Assembly: GCA_021732975.1 (NCBI GenBank)
Contig: JAKFWC010000016.1
Location: 1-64,000 of the forward strand
Origin: Planctomycetaceae bacterium
GTDB lineage: Bacteria; Planctomycetota; Planctomycetia; Planctomycetales; Planctomycetaceae
Direction of reading: 5' to 3'
Length of the DNA: 64,000 nt
Position numbers and translations under genes: made by a program. Each line of letters opens with the position of its first letter. The first letter of the stretch is position 1. This document shows positions 55,870 to 64,000 of this stretch, in pieces. The notes beneath the pieces are model-generated. The model was not told the DNA's origin and ran no database searches. It worked only from the letters and a program-made list of their open reading frames with translations.

Positions 55870-56769
55870 TTAGGTCGACTTTTCGTTTCGTTTTCCGGTT
55901 TGATAGAGCTCTTCCATCTCGGACAGCGTGGCGTCACGCAGGGATTTCCCCTGTTGTCGCAAGGCGTCTTCGATGTAGCGGACGCGGCGTTCAAACTTGG
56001 CGTTGCTGCGGCGTAAGGCTTCTTCCGGATTGATGTGCCACCGCCGGGCGATGTTCGCGATCACGAACAGCACATCGCCCAATTCCCCTTCGACACGATC
56101 CCGCACGGCGGCATCAGTAATGGTTTCGTCGGCAACAACGGGAGCATCCACCGTCGCGGACATTACAGGAAGTTGCCCGTGCGGAAAGAGTTCCTGCGCG
56201 AGTTCATCGAGTTCTTCCCGTAGCTTGTCGAATAACATGTCGCGCGATGGAAAATCGTAACCCACTCGCGCGGCTTTATCGGCGATACGGGCCGCCCGCG
56301 CGAGTGCGGGGAGTGACGCGGGCAGGCCATCGAAGATCGAATCCCGCCGTTTTTCCTGCTGCTTGATGCGATCCCAATGCTGCTTCACTTCGGAAGCCGT
56401 ACGAGCTTCGGCGTCTCCGAACACATGCGGATGCCGCGCGATCAGTTTCTGTGTGATGCCGTCAATCACGTCGATCAGATCGAAGCGGCCTTCATCGGCA
56501 CCGATCTGACTGTCCAGCAGCACCTGCAGCAGCACATCGCCGAGTTCTTCCACGATCGCAGCGTCATCGCCGGAATCGATCGCTTCCAGCAGTTCGTATG
56601 TTTCTTCAAGCGTATACGGCTTGATCGTTTCCAGCGTCTGTTCGCGATCCCACGGGCAACCGGTCGGAGACCGCAGACGGGCCACGACATCGACGAGTTT
56701 CTGCCAGGTGGATTGAAGCCGCGCCGAGTCCGGCGGCGTTCCGGGAAGAGGATGTTCGGTGGGGAGCAT
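55870..56769 (-). CDS. mazG: Nucleoside triphosphate pyrophosphohydrolase MazG
   Basis: 299 residues from ATG 56769 (an alternative is 56805). Two MazG domains: [20 protein letters not shown] and [20 protein letters not shown] (with the metal-binding ExxE-x-x-D), then [20 protein letters not shown] and [20 protein letters not shown]. Hydrolyses NTPs such as oxidised or alarmone-linked nucleotides to NMP and pyrophosphate. The spacer between the domains is longer than in E. coli. Convergent with the PQQ-like gene. Confidence 0.93.
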   Translation of the reverse strand: MLPTEHPLPGTPPDSARLQSTWQKLVDVVARLRSPTGCPWDREQTLETIKPYTLEETYELLEAIDSGDDAAIVEELGDVLLQVLLDSQIGADEGRFDLIDVIDGITQKLIARHPHVFGDAEARTASEVKQHWDRIKQQEKRRDSIFDGLPASLPALARAARIADKAARVGYDFPSRDMLFDKLREELDELAQELFPHGQLPVMSATVDAPVVADETITDAAVRDRVEGELGDVLFVIANIARRWHINPEEALRRSNAKFERRVRYIEDALRQQGKSLRDATLSEMEELYQTGKRNEKST

Positions 56770-56931
56770 ATCGCGGCACAATGGGAACACGGAAACAAAA
56801 AACACGCTGTCCAGTTTGTCGAAACCAAGGCGTTGGCGATAGTATCACAGAGGTGACGCTGGCGCGATGTTCACTCGTCCTGTTTGTGTCGGCATGGCCG
56901 AACAGGCCCTCTTTTTCTCGGAGACCTGGCG

Positions 56932-57384
56932 ATGTTCCGTTTGTTGCCCGTGCTGTTGATGCTGGTCGTGGCTCCGGTATTTGCAGCCGATCCCCCCGCG
57001 ACGCCGGACAAAGCCACGCTCGAAAAAGCGTTCACCGACTTGTTGACCAACACGACGATGGTGGGCACGTTCTCCATCGCCGGCCGAGAAGGAAACAAAG
57101 CCGAACGCTACGACATCACCAAGGCCGAGAAAATCGAAGGGGACAACTGGATCATCACCGCCCGCATCAAGTACGGCGACAAGGATGTCTTGTTCCCGGT
57201 ACCGGTCAAAGTCTACTGGGCCGATGACACGCCGATGATTTCGCTGACCAACATGACGATTCCTGGCTTGGGGACGTTCACGTCACGCGTGATGTTCTAC
57301 GGCGACCGTTACGCCGGGACGTGGCAGCACGACAAAGTCGGCGGCCACATGTGGGGGACGCTCGAGAAGAAAAAGACCGAGTAG
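56932..57384 (+). CDS. Exported small protein of unknown function
   Basis: 150 residues from ATG 56932, with GGAG upstream (CGGAGACCTGGCG). The signal peptide MFRLLPVLLMLVVAPVFAAD is clear. The mature part: LEKAFTDLLTNTTMVGTFSI, KAERYDITKAEKIEGDNWII, ARIKYGDKDVLFPVPVKVYW, then a beta-rich end with GTWQHDKVGGHMWGTLEK. It looks like a single beta-barrel domain of the type found in planctomycete conserved exported proteins. No family name is known to me. Confidence 0.78.
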   Translation: MFRLLPVLLMLVVAPVFAADPPATPDKATLEKAFTDLLTNTTMVGTFSIAGREGNKAERYDITKAEKIEGDNWIITARIKYGDKDVLFPVPVKVYWADDTPMISLTNMTIPGLGTFTSRVMFYGDRYAGTWQHDKVGGHMWGTLEKKKTE

Positions 57385-57458
57385 AGATCGCTTCCACCAG
57401 TCAACCGACACCGCTTGCGGTTTCGCGCCCTGCGCTGATCCACCGGGAGCCCTCCACT

Positions 57459-58835
57459 TCAGACTTTCGTCCGTGTCCAATTCCCCGCTGTATAGCGCCA
57501 TGAAATGAGCGCCGAGCGGATGAAGTTGTCGACGCCCATGCCGATCCATGCACCGAACAGGCCCCCTTCGAGGACCACGCCGCAGAGATAGGCCACGGGG
57601 ACGCGCACGCCGAGGCTACAGCAGAGCGAGCACCACATCGGGAACCGCGTGTCCCCGGCTCCCACCAGTGTGTAGACAAAAATGATCAGGCACGCATTCG
57701 GCACCTGATACAAGGCCATCAGCCGAAAGGCCGGCACTCCCGCGGCGGCTACGGCCGGGTCATCGTTCATTGCATGATAAATCTGCGGCGCGAACGCAAA
57801 GAAGGCAATTGAGATCACCACCGGGTACCACACGAACTGTCGAAGCGCCATATGCCCCGTCTTCAAAGCGACATCCGGCGAGGTGGCCCCGAGCAACCGT
57901 CCCGCCAGACTGGCTGACGCGATCCCCCACGCTTCGGCGGGGAGATACGACAGGGATTCGATCCGCACGCCGATGAAGTGGGCCGCGAGAATAATCTGAT
58001 TGGAATCGCTCTGTGACGACCGGGCGATGACCATCAGGAACAAGAAGTGTCCGGAGAATTTCAGCAACCCGTCGAGGACCGTCGGCCCGCCGATACGCAG
58101 GATCCGCCACATGGTTTCCGCGTGAAAGCGGACTTCCCGCCAAGCCAGTGGTAAACGGGTTACGCCGCTGCTTAACGCGCTGAGCATCAGCACCATCCCG
58201 ATCGCCTGCGCCGTGACAGTACCGATGACGATACCCGTGACGCCCATCGGTGCGATGGGGCCGTAGCCGTAGACGCAAGTGGTCGACGCCACCATATTGA
58301 TAAGGTTAGTGACGGCGAGGATGGCCAACGGCGTACGCATGTCGCCGGTGCCCCGCAGCGCCGCGGTACCAATGAGCGTCGCCCCAGAGAAGAGTTGCCC
58401 GAAGGCAGCCCAGCGGATGAAGTCCGTCGCGACGGACTGCGAATTGCCTTCCATCGTCAACGATTGCGCGAACAACGGGGCCAGCGGTTGCAACAATCGC
58501 CACACGAAGATGCTGAGAAAGAAACCCAGAAATAGTCCACGCGCGGTGATTTGACGAGCCGCCACACGATCGCCCGCCCCCCACGACCGGGCGACGAGTG
58601 CGCCGACACCGGTGCGGACCAGGCCGAACATCAACGATGCCATCCATACGACATAAGCCGCGAGTCCAATCGCCGAGGTCTCGGCACTGCCCAATTGCCC
58701 GGCGAGGTACACGTCGAACAGATCGATGCCGAAGACCAGCAGATACTCGCCAAGTACCGGCAGCGCCAGTCGGAAGAGATGGTCGGGCAATGACTCCGCC
58801 GTGGGCAGATCGCGGTGGGACTCGGTCTCCGTCAT
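57459..58835 (-). CDS. MATE-family efflux transporter
   Basis: 458 residues from ATG 58835, preferred because TGAGAAG lies close upstream; a GTG at 58892 has no site. Twelve membrane helices; motifs LPVLGEYLLVFGIDLFDVYL and TSAIGLAAYVVWMASLMFGL with VRTGVGALVARSWGAGDR (loop 2/3 of MATE) are typical. Uses sodium or proton gradient to export cationic compounds. Its 3' end is convergent with the exported small protein gene. Confidence 0.92.
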   Translation of the reverse strand: MTETESHRDLPTAESLPDHLFRLALPVLGEYLLVFGIDLFDVYLAGQLGSAETSAIGLAAYVVWMASLMFGLVRTGVGALVARSWGAGDRVAARQITARGLFLGFFLSIFVWRLLQPLAPLFAQSLTMEGNSQSVATDFIRWAAFGQLFSGATLIGTAALRGTGDMRTPLAILAVTNLINMVASTTCVYGYGPIAPMGVTGIVIGTVTAQAIGMVLMLSALSSGVTRLPLAWREVRFHAETMWRILRIGGPTVLDGLLKFSGHFLFLMVIARSSQSDSNQIILAAHFIGVRIESLSYLPAEAWGIASASLAGRLLGATSPDVALKTGHMALRQFVWYPVVISIAFFAFAPQIYHAMNDDPAVAAAGVPAFRLMALYQVPNACLIIFVYTLVGAGDTRFPMWCSLCCSLGVRVPVAYLCGVVLEGGLFGAWIGMGVDNFIRSALISWRYTAGNWTRTKV

Positions 58836-58943
58836 CTGGCTTCTCAGAGCGCGTGTGAGATTCACGTCGATACGGACATTCGTTCTCGCCACAGGTTCGG
58901 CGAGAACCGTATCCTACGAAAATCTTCCGCCACTGCGAGGCTA

Positions 58944-60506
58944 TCAGACCGGTTTCGCCCCGGGCTGTCCGTTTTCAACGACGAACGATGCGCGGGTTTC
59001 CAGCGGCGCGCCAGGTTTGTCGACATATTCCACGACTTGATAATCCGCGCGATAATTCTCGGGTGTCAGCGAACAGCGCACGTAACCCCGTTGAGCATTG
59101 AAGAACTTGACGAACGGGTTCTCCGCTTGCATCTGGGTCACTTCCGGACGCTCTTTCACACCGTTGCCACCGGAAGAAATGGACGTGCCGACGAACTCCG
59201 TGGCGACAGTGGGGTCTTCCGGACGATCAAAATCGATCTTCAGATCGTTCACCCAGTTTGAGTGAATGTCGCCGGTGATCACGATGGGATTGGCAATCTT
59301 CTGGTCGCGGATGAAGCTCAGCAACCGCTTACGGGCGACATCGTACCCGCCCCACTGATCCATGCTGTAGCCGACCTCCGGCCCAATTTTGCGATCCACG
59401 CGGCCCATCATCACCTGCTGTGTGAGGACATTCCAACGGGCCGGAGACTGCAGCAGGGCATTGTTCAACCAGTGTTCCTGCTCGGCACCCAACATCGTCG
59501 CATTCGGATCGAACACGGCATCACACGGGGCTTTATTCCCGTCGTCGCAAGGTTGATCGGTCCGATATTGCCGCGTGTCGAGAACCGAAAACTGCGCCAG
59601 CCGGCCGAATGACACAGCCTTATACAGCCGCATCGATGGCCCCTGCGGAATGCTCATCGGGCCAACGGGCATGTGTTCGTAGTAGGCGCGGTAGGCCTGG
59701 GCGCGTTGGCGGAGAAAATCGACCGGTTCGATCTCGGGGTACTGCGAGCGATCGTTCGCGCAATTGTTTTCAAATTCGTGATCGTCCCAAGCGACCAACC
59801 ACGGACAATGGGCGTGTGCGGCCTGCAAGTACATATCTGTCTTGTACTGCGCGTGCCGATTGCGGTAGTCGTCCAACGTCATCAATTTCGGACCAACGTG
59901 TTCCCGAACCTGCTTTTCGCGGCCTTTTCCTTCATAGATGTAGTCCCCGAGATGTGCGATCAGATCGAGCTGCTCTTTTGCCATGTGTTCGTAGGCGGTG
60001 AAGAGCCCGGTTTCAAAGTGCTGGCACGACGCGAAGGCATAGTCGAGTTTCGCGGGCATCACATTGCGGCCGGGCATCGTGCGCGTGCGCCCCACCGGGC
60101 TGGCGTCCTCGCCGACAAAGAAGCCGTACCAGTACCAGCGATCGGGTTCGAGTCCCTCGACTTCGATATGCAGCGAGTGCGCGAACAACGGGGTCGCAAT
60201 CGCGCGGCCTTCCTTCACGATGTCTTTGAGACCTTCATCGTGCGCAACGACCCAGCGGACTTCGATGTTTTCTTCGGGCATGCCGCCGCCGTTGAGCGGG
60301 TCGGGAGCCAACCGCGTCCACAACACCACGCCGGAAGGACTCGGGTCGCCCGAGGCGACACCGAGCGTGAACGGGTAATCACGCAGTGCCGGATGCCGCT
60401 TTACAACCAGTGACGAAGCCTGTGCCCGCCACGGTAATCCCGCGAGAGCCAACCCGGAGAGAACGAACGCACGGCGATGCAATGCCAGCAGCGAGGGACG
60501 GGACAT
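58944..60506 (-). CDS. Alkaline phosphatase D (PhoD) family protein
   Basis: 520 residues from ATG 60506, GGAAG 8 bases upstream. N-terminal Tat-like signal (RRAFVLSGLALAGLPWRAQA). N-terminal Ig-like domain from HPALRDYPFTLGVASGDP (VLWTRLAPDP), then the metallophosphoesterase core: ASCQHFETG, HLGDYIYEG, WDDHEFENNCANDRSQYPEI, and TGDIHSNWVNDL. PhoD cleaves phosphodiesters outside the membrane, usually under phosphate control. Length fits the family. Confidence 0.93.
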   Translation of the reverse strand: MSRPSLLALHRRAFVLSGLALAGLPWRAQASSLVVKRHPALRDYPFTLGVASGDPSPSGVVLWTRLAPDPLNGGGMPEENIEVRWVVAHDEGLKDIVKEGRAIATPLFAHSLHIEVEGLEPDRWYWYGFFVGEDASPVGRTRTMPGRNVMPAKLDYAFASCQHFETGLFTAYEHMAKEQLDLIAHLGDYIYEGKGREKQVREHVGPKLMTLDDYRNRHAQYKTDMYLQAAHAHCPWLVAWDDHEFENNCANDRSQYPEIEPVDFLRQRAQAYRAYYEHMPVGPMSIPQGPSMRLYKAVSFGRLAQFSVLDTRQYRTDQPCDDGNKAPCDAVFDPNATMLGAEQEHWLNNALLQSPARWNVLTQQVMMGRVDRKIGPEVGYSMDQWGGYDVARKRLLSFIRDQKIANPIVITGDIHSNWVNDLKIDFDRPEDPTVATEFVGTSISSGGNGVKERPEVTQMQAENPFVKFFNAQRGYVRCSLTPENYRADYQVVEYVDKPGAPLETRASFVVENGQPGAKPV

Positions 60507-60650
60507 GCAAAGGCTTCCAACAAAGATGCAGGACGAATTGATCACAGCATTCCGCAGATGCGTTGTCCGTGCAATCGACCCTCGCGAGAAATTGATGAAG
60601 ACGGCACATTTTGCAAACGTCTTCCGTCCGAGCCGCGACCGTCAGGGAGG

Positions 60651-60691
60651 AAAAAAACGCCGCCCGGCATTGGGAACAATGCCAGGCGGCG
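60651..60691 (-). terminator. Strong rho-independent terminator
   Basis: Stem arms 60658-60672 and 60677-60691 (14 of 15 pairs, CGCCGCC/GGCGGCG) with a four-base loop. On the minus strand it ends in seven T residues (60651-60657). It lies 30 bases after the stop of the Pro/Tyr-rich protein gene at 60722. Confidence 0.92.
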
Positions 60692-60721
60692 GGGTGTGAT
60701 GCAATCGGCGTCTGTCGCGAC

Positions 60722-61336
60722 TTACTGCGGCGCGAGGTACGGGCCGGTGATCATGGGGGCTTGCGGTGCGGGAACCGACTGAACGGGGAATGTCGGATAC
60801 GGTTGGACCGGCGCAAAATTCATCGGCGCGGGAGCGTAACCGACTTGGGATGCCGGCACGGCGTACTGCGGGACATAACCAATCGGTGCAACGGTCGGAA
60901 CGTAACCGGCGGGCAACACGTTCGGCTGCGGGGCTGCATAACCGGGGGCCATCGCTGGCATCGCAGGAACTTGCCCGGGATTGCTCCGGGAAAGTTTCAA
61001 CATCGTGGCTTGATCGTGATAGCGATGCCAGAACTGTTGCGAGTACGGCATCGTCGGCGACATCCCCCAACCGGCAGAAGTCTGCGATTGCGACATCACA
61101 TCCTTGTAGTTGTATGGACGGAAGAAGACGTGGCCGCCGTACGCGGGAATGTCCTGAAAGTAACCGTGGACCCAGTTCTGTTGCGAGTCGAACGGATACC
61201 GCTGCTCGAACTGGCCTTCGTGACCATATTGGTTGAAGGCATTTTGCAGTGGGGGTGCGTTCGGCGTTTCCGAAGGGCCGGGTTGCCCGACCTGAAGCAT
61301 CAAACTCAACGCCACCGTCACAAGTTCGCCAGCCAT
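60722..61336 (-). CDS. Exported Pro/Tyr-rich protein, planctomycete type
   Basis: 204 residues from ATG 61336 with GGGGGGAA upstream. A short hydrophobic start (MAGELVTVALSLMLQVGQ) may be a signal peptide. Then a region with HEGQFEQRYPFDSQQNWVHG and FFRPYNYKDVMSQS, and a C-terminal half of PxYV/PxGY repeats (PAGYVPTVAPIGYVPQYAVP, YAPAPMNFAPVQPYP). Such low-complexity Pro/Tyr/Val proteins are common in planctomycete envelopes; function unknown. Confidence 0.7.
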   Translation of the reverse strand: MAGELVTVALSLMLQVGQPGPSETPNAPPLQNAFNQYGHEGQFEQRYPFDSQQNWVHGYFQDIPAYGGHVFFRPYNYKDVMSQSQTSAGWGMSPTMPYSQQFWHRYHDQATMLKLSRSNPGQVPAMPAMAPGYAAPQPNVLPAGYVPTVAPIGYVPQYAVPASQVGYAPAPMNFAPVQPYPTFPVQSVPAPQAPMITGPYLAPQ

Positions 61337-61649
61337 GGCATTCCCCCCGAACGCAATGCAATGTGTCATTCTGCGCAAGATCAACGGCCGAGTCGGCGCA
61401 GCGACAGCGCAGTCGTCTTTGATATCGACTTCACTCACGGCTTTCGTCCGCATTTCTAGCAGAAAAGTTGCGGAATCGCGGACTCCTAGGCTCGGCACCG
61501 CCGTCAAAGTCCCCGCTCGAAAAACCGACTCCGGCAACTTCGACGACGACGCCTTCTTCCCCGTCGTGTAGGTTTGAGGAACGCCCGTGCGGGGCCGTAC
61601 TGAATGTGAATCACCGCGGTCGAAAACGCGACCCGAAGGACGAACTGCG

Positions 61650-62150
61650 ATGCCGAAGTCGATGTGGATGACCGTGGTTGGTGCGGCCGTTGTATGGTGC
61701 AGTGGATTCTCGGCGGTGGAAGCTCAAGGCTATTTGCCGCCGACACCATATACGCAGCCGCATCCATCGATGCCGGCATATTCGTCACCATACCAGGGAG
61801 CACCTTACCATCCTGACCCGATGTCTGGCCCCGCGGTTTCGGGGGGATACATCAGCGGCGTAAACCCTCCCCAAGGTTACACCGCCACGGGGGCCGGACC
61901 GGCGGCTGGCGTCGGGCCGTTCTGGGCTCCCGGCGGGTATGAAGCCCGCATTGGATCGCCGTACCTTTATCATGACCCCAATGGCGGCCAATTCGTGAAC
62001 ACGGGGAACCCATACTATGACCATTACGGCCCCGGCTTCCATCGCCACCAGATCTACGGCCACTATCGTTTTCCGTATTACAACTACCGCGCACCGTGGT
62101 ACTATCCCGGCCGGGCTGTTTACAATCGGGACACGAACCTTCACTGGTAA
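61650..62150 (+). CDS. Exported Pro/Tyr-rich protein
   Basis: 166 residues from ATG 61650, GAAGGA upstream. Signal peptide MPKSMWMTVVGAAVVWCSGF ending near EAQGY. Mature protein is rich in Pro, Tyr, Gly and His (YLPPTPYTQPHPSMPAYSSP, HDPNGGQFVNTGNPYYDHYG, RHQIYGHYRFPYYNYRAPWY). Divergent from the gene at 60722-61336. A very clear terminator follows. Likely a surface or periplasmic structural protein; no family recognised. Confidence 0.72.
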   Translation: MPKSMWMTVVGAAVVWCSGFSAVEAQGYLPPTPYTQPHPSMPAYSSPYQGAPYHPDPMSGPAVSGGYISGVNPPQGYTATGAGPAAGVGPFWAPGGYEARIGSPYLYHDPNGGQFVNTGNPYYDHYGPGFHRHQIYGHYRFPYYNYRAPWYYPGRAVYNRDTNLHW

Positions 62151-62574
62151 ACCGATTAGTCCACCCCATCAGTATCTCCGCGCCCCGACACGTCAGTCGG
62201 GGCGCTTTTGTTTTGGTTGAGGCAATTCCCTTCCCCCCCGCCACCGGCAGAGTCGGCCGCTTCCCAATGTGAGATTGTGCGGGTTGTAACGATCATGCGG
62301 GAGATGCCGCCAATCCCAATTGACACGTTTCTAATTCCTATGCACTCACCTCACCGTCCGCTCCGATAAACCGATCCGGAGTGTCTTCCTTTCCGGACGA
62401 TACGGCGACATGAGTGCGCTGTAACCCTGCGGAAAAGAAACCACTTTCACTCAAGATGCGGCGCGAGCGGTGAAGGTCGGGAGGATCTTCATCGCCTGCA
62501 ATGGTGTTTCGCCGCCGCCGCTTCGGGGTGGTATCAGGTGTGCTCGATCGATGGATCGTGAGGAGCCCCTTCGC
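62151..62574. other. Gap before the secretin gene
   Basis: 424 bases. The first part holds the terminator (62180-62214). Nothing else was recognised from 62215 to 62574 other than GAGGAG (62559-62564) for the secretin. It must contain the secretin promoter. Confidence 0.5.
62180..62214 (+). terminator. Strong rho-independent terminator
   Basis: Perfect 10-bp stem (GCGCCCCGAC at 62180-62189, GTCGGGGCGC at 62196-62205), six-base loop, then TTTTGTTTT. 30 bases after the stop of the Pro/Tyr-rich gene. Confidence 0.95.
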
Positions 62575-64000
62575 ATGGTGCCTACAGATTGTTTCTCACC
62601 GCGTCGCCCGCACTCGGGCGGAACAGCGGTTGGGAAATCCCGCACGGTCCTGGCTGGGCTCGTTGCCGTCAGCAGTTTGCTTACGACCGGCTGGGCGCAG
62701 AATTTCCCCGTCGGCGTTCCGCAGCAGCCCGGCACTCAGGGGGGATGGGTGCAACCCCCTGGTTATCCCGCCACGCCGGCGTCGTCATTGATGCAACCGC
62801 CGGTGATGATGCCGCCCCAGGGCATGATCGCTCCCGCAGGGGGACCATTCATGCAGGGGGCCGTGCGTGCCAATCCTGTGAGCGTGATTCAACCGGTGCA
62901 GAATACCGCCGAATCCGCGCGGCAGATGCACGAAGTGATCGAATCGATGCCCAAGCATTCGGACGATCTCGAACTCATCGAACGCCGCAGCCAATTGATG
63001 ATTACTCGCGCCAATCTGGTGCGTTACGCGATCGCCGACCCATCGATTCTCGATCTGATTCAATTCGGACCGAAAGAATTCTCGCTGCTCGGGATGGCCC
63101 GTGGTTCCACCACGTTACATCTGTGGTTTGAAGGCCATACCGACCCGGTGATTTACCTTGTAAAGACTATCCGCGACCCCGATCTCGACAACCAACGCCG
63201 CATCGACTACGGCCGCTTAGAAGCGAAGATCAACAAGCTGTATCCCAACAGTCAGGTGTATCTGGTCCCGATGTCGTACAAGATCATTGTCCGCGGTCAG
63301 GCGCGCAATCAGGAAGAAGCGGCCCATATTGTCGCCCTGATCCGCGGTGAAGTCATCGGACAAGACGGCGGATTGTTCGGACCGCAATTCAACGGTGGCG
63401 CGGGGGCCTACGGAGGAGCGCTTGGTGCCGGGGGAGGAAGTGGGCTCGATTTTCTCTACGGAAACGGCGCGAATGGTCTCGGCTCCAGTTTCATCGTCAA
63501 CGAACTGCGGATTCCGGGTGAGTTTCAAATTAATCTGCGCGTACGCCTGGCAGAGTTGAATCGGTCTCAGGCCCGCAATATGGGCATCGACTGGAGCGTG
63601 ATGTTCAACGACAGCCGCCACATCATCACGTCGACAATGGGGGGAGTTCCCGCCACGTTGGGAGGCGTCTTTGAAAACGGAGAAATCGGCGTCTTCCTGA
63701 ATTGGCTGGCGTCGAATGGCACGGCCAAGATTCTTGTCGAACCGCAACTCACCGTCATCAGCGGTCGGTCGGCACGACTCCTGGCCGGGGGTGACTTCGC
63801 CGTCCCGACGACCGTGGGCATCGGTGGCGCTGCTGCCGCCACGACATCGTTCCGCGGTTACGGTACCTCGTTGCAGGTAACCCCTACGGTGGAAGATCGG
63901 GACATGATCCGGATCAGTGCGTTGGCTGAGTACAGCGATCTCGATACGGCCAATTCGGTCGGTGGGATTCCGGGAACGCAGTCGCGACGGATTGAAACCG
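62575..64000 (+). CDS. Secretin, CpaC/RcpA type (type II/IV pilus), 3' end outside window
   Basis: At least 475 residues, open to the right edge. ATG 62575 has GAGGAG 10 bases upstream. Signal peptide about residues 20-42 (TVLAGLVAVSSLLTTGWAQ). The region to residue about 100 is Pro/Gln/Met-rich. The pilus-secretin N-terminal domain follows (LELIERRSQLMITRANLVRY, LLGMARGSTTLHLWF), then a BON-like domain (SYKIIVRGQARNQEEA), a Gly-rich stretch (about 265-295), and the secretin domain entry (EFQINLRVRLAELNRSQARN, VEPQLTVISGRSARLLAGGD). It forms the outer membrane ring of a pilus/Tad-like system. Confidence 0.92.
   Translation, partial: MVPTDCFSPRRPHSGGTAVGKSRTVLAGLVAVSSLLTTGWAQNFPVGVPQQPGTQGGWVQPPGYPATPASSLMQPPVMMPPQGMIAPAGGPFMQGAVRANPVSVIQPVQNTAESARQMHEVIESMPKHSDDLELIERRSQLMITRANLVRYAIADPSILDLIQFGPKEFSLLGMARGSTTLHLWFEGHTDPVIYLVKTIRDPDLDNQRRIDYGRLEAKINKLYPNSQVYLVPMSYKIIVRGQARNQEEAAHIVALIRGEVIGQDGGLFGPQFNGGAGAYGGALGAGGGSGLDFLYGNGANGLGSSFIVNELRIPGEFQINLRVRLAELNRSQARNMGIDWSVMFNDSRHIITSTMGGVPATLGGVFENGEIGVFLNWLASNGTAKILVEPQLTVISGRSARLLAGGDFAVPTTVGIGGAAAATTSFRGYGTSLQVTPTVEDRDMIRISALAEYSDLDTANSVGGIPGTQSRRIET

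Noticed and set aside
1..64000. tRNA, rRNA and transposase or integrase genes
   Set aside because: No T-loop type GTTCGAATC with matching acceptor arms, no rRNA-like stretch, and no DDE or recombinase motif in any long frame was noticed; a covariance-model scan would be decisive.

Overview
The window is about 64 kb of GC-rich chromosome (roughly 60% G+C by eye) from a Gram-negative bacterium that is almost certainly a planctomycete, probably class Planctomycetia. The evidence is two DUF1559 proteins with type IV pilin-like N-termini ([17 protein letters not shown]) and HX9DG-type C-termini, a membrane Ser/Thr kinase with the N-terminal region typical of planctomycete kinases, a PhoPQ-activated (PqaA-like) protein, small GC lipoproteins, a SET protein, many TPR proteins, and many long perfect inverted repeats between genes. 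I found no rRNA, tRNA, CRISPR array, transposase, integrase or phage gene. Genus and species cannot be given from the window.

Layout. 1-7.5 kb: groES-groEL operon (minus) with a terminator, a TPR protein, leucyl aminopeptidase, a small membrane protein, a FabF-type ketosynthase and a lipoprotein. 7.5-13 kb (minus): SET protein, PqaA-like protein, lipoprotein, and two DUF1559 genes, one coupled to a small lipoprotein. 13.4-23.7 kb (plus): bactofilin, three proteins of unknown function (two sharing a domain), a TPR protein, an FKBP isomerase, a membrane Ser/Thr kinase and an exported helical protein. This is the best candidate for an undescribed module. 23.9-29 kb: DUF962 protein, TolC-like lipoprotein, PlsY, BON protein, M42 peptidase. 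29-32.8 kb (minus): envelope operon Skp/OmpH, LpxC, LpxA and a Gfo/Idh oxidoreductase that may be GnnA-like. 33-41 kb: Tsr3/DTW-type protein whose 3' end lies in a repeat, zinc-ribbon protein, pyruvate kinase, DsbD-alpha-like protein, pirin, WYL regulator, S9 peptidase. 41.2-48.8 kb (plus): MFP plus two RND pumps (MdtABC layout). 48.8-53.3 kb (minus): exported HtrA-like protease/thioredoxin fusion, a paralogue with an SxxC active site, and a coupled APH-fold kinase. 53.5-62.2 kb: HAD phosphatase, PQQ propeller, MazG, exported protein, MATE, PhoD, and two Pro/Tyr-rich exported proteins. 62.6 kb to the right edge: the start of a CpaC-type secretin.

Most genes are housekeeping or envelope functions: lipid A (LpxC, LpxA), outer membrane protein chaperoning (Skp), phospholipid (PlsY), efflux (MFP, RND, TolC, MATE) and secretion (secretin). 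Long inverted repeats of at least three families lie in intergenic gaps. Three of these gaps separate convergent genes, and one repeat overlaps the end of a gene.

Start codons were chosen by Shine-Dalgarno match, signal peptide position and family length, and several differ from the longest reading frame. Functional names rest on motifs read by eye. No database search was run.
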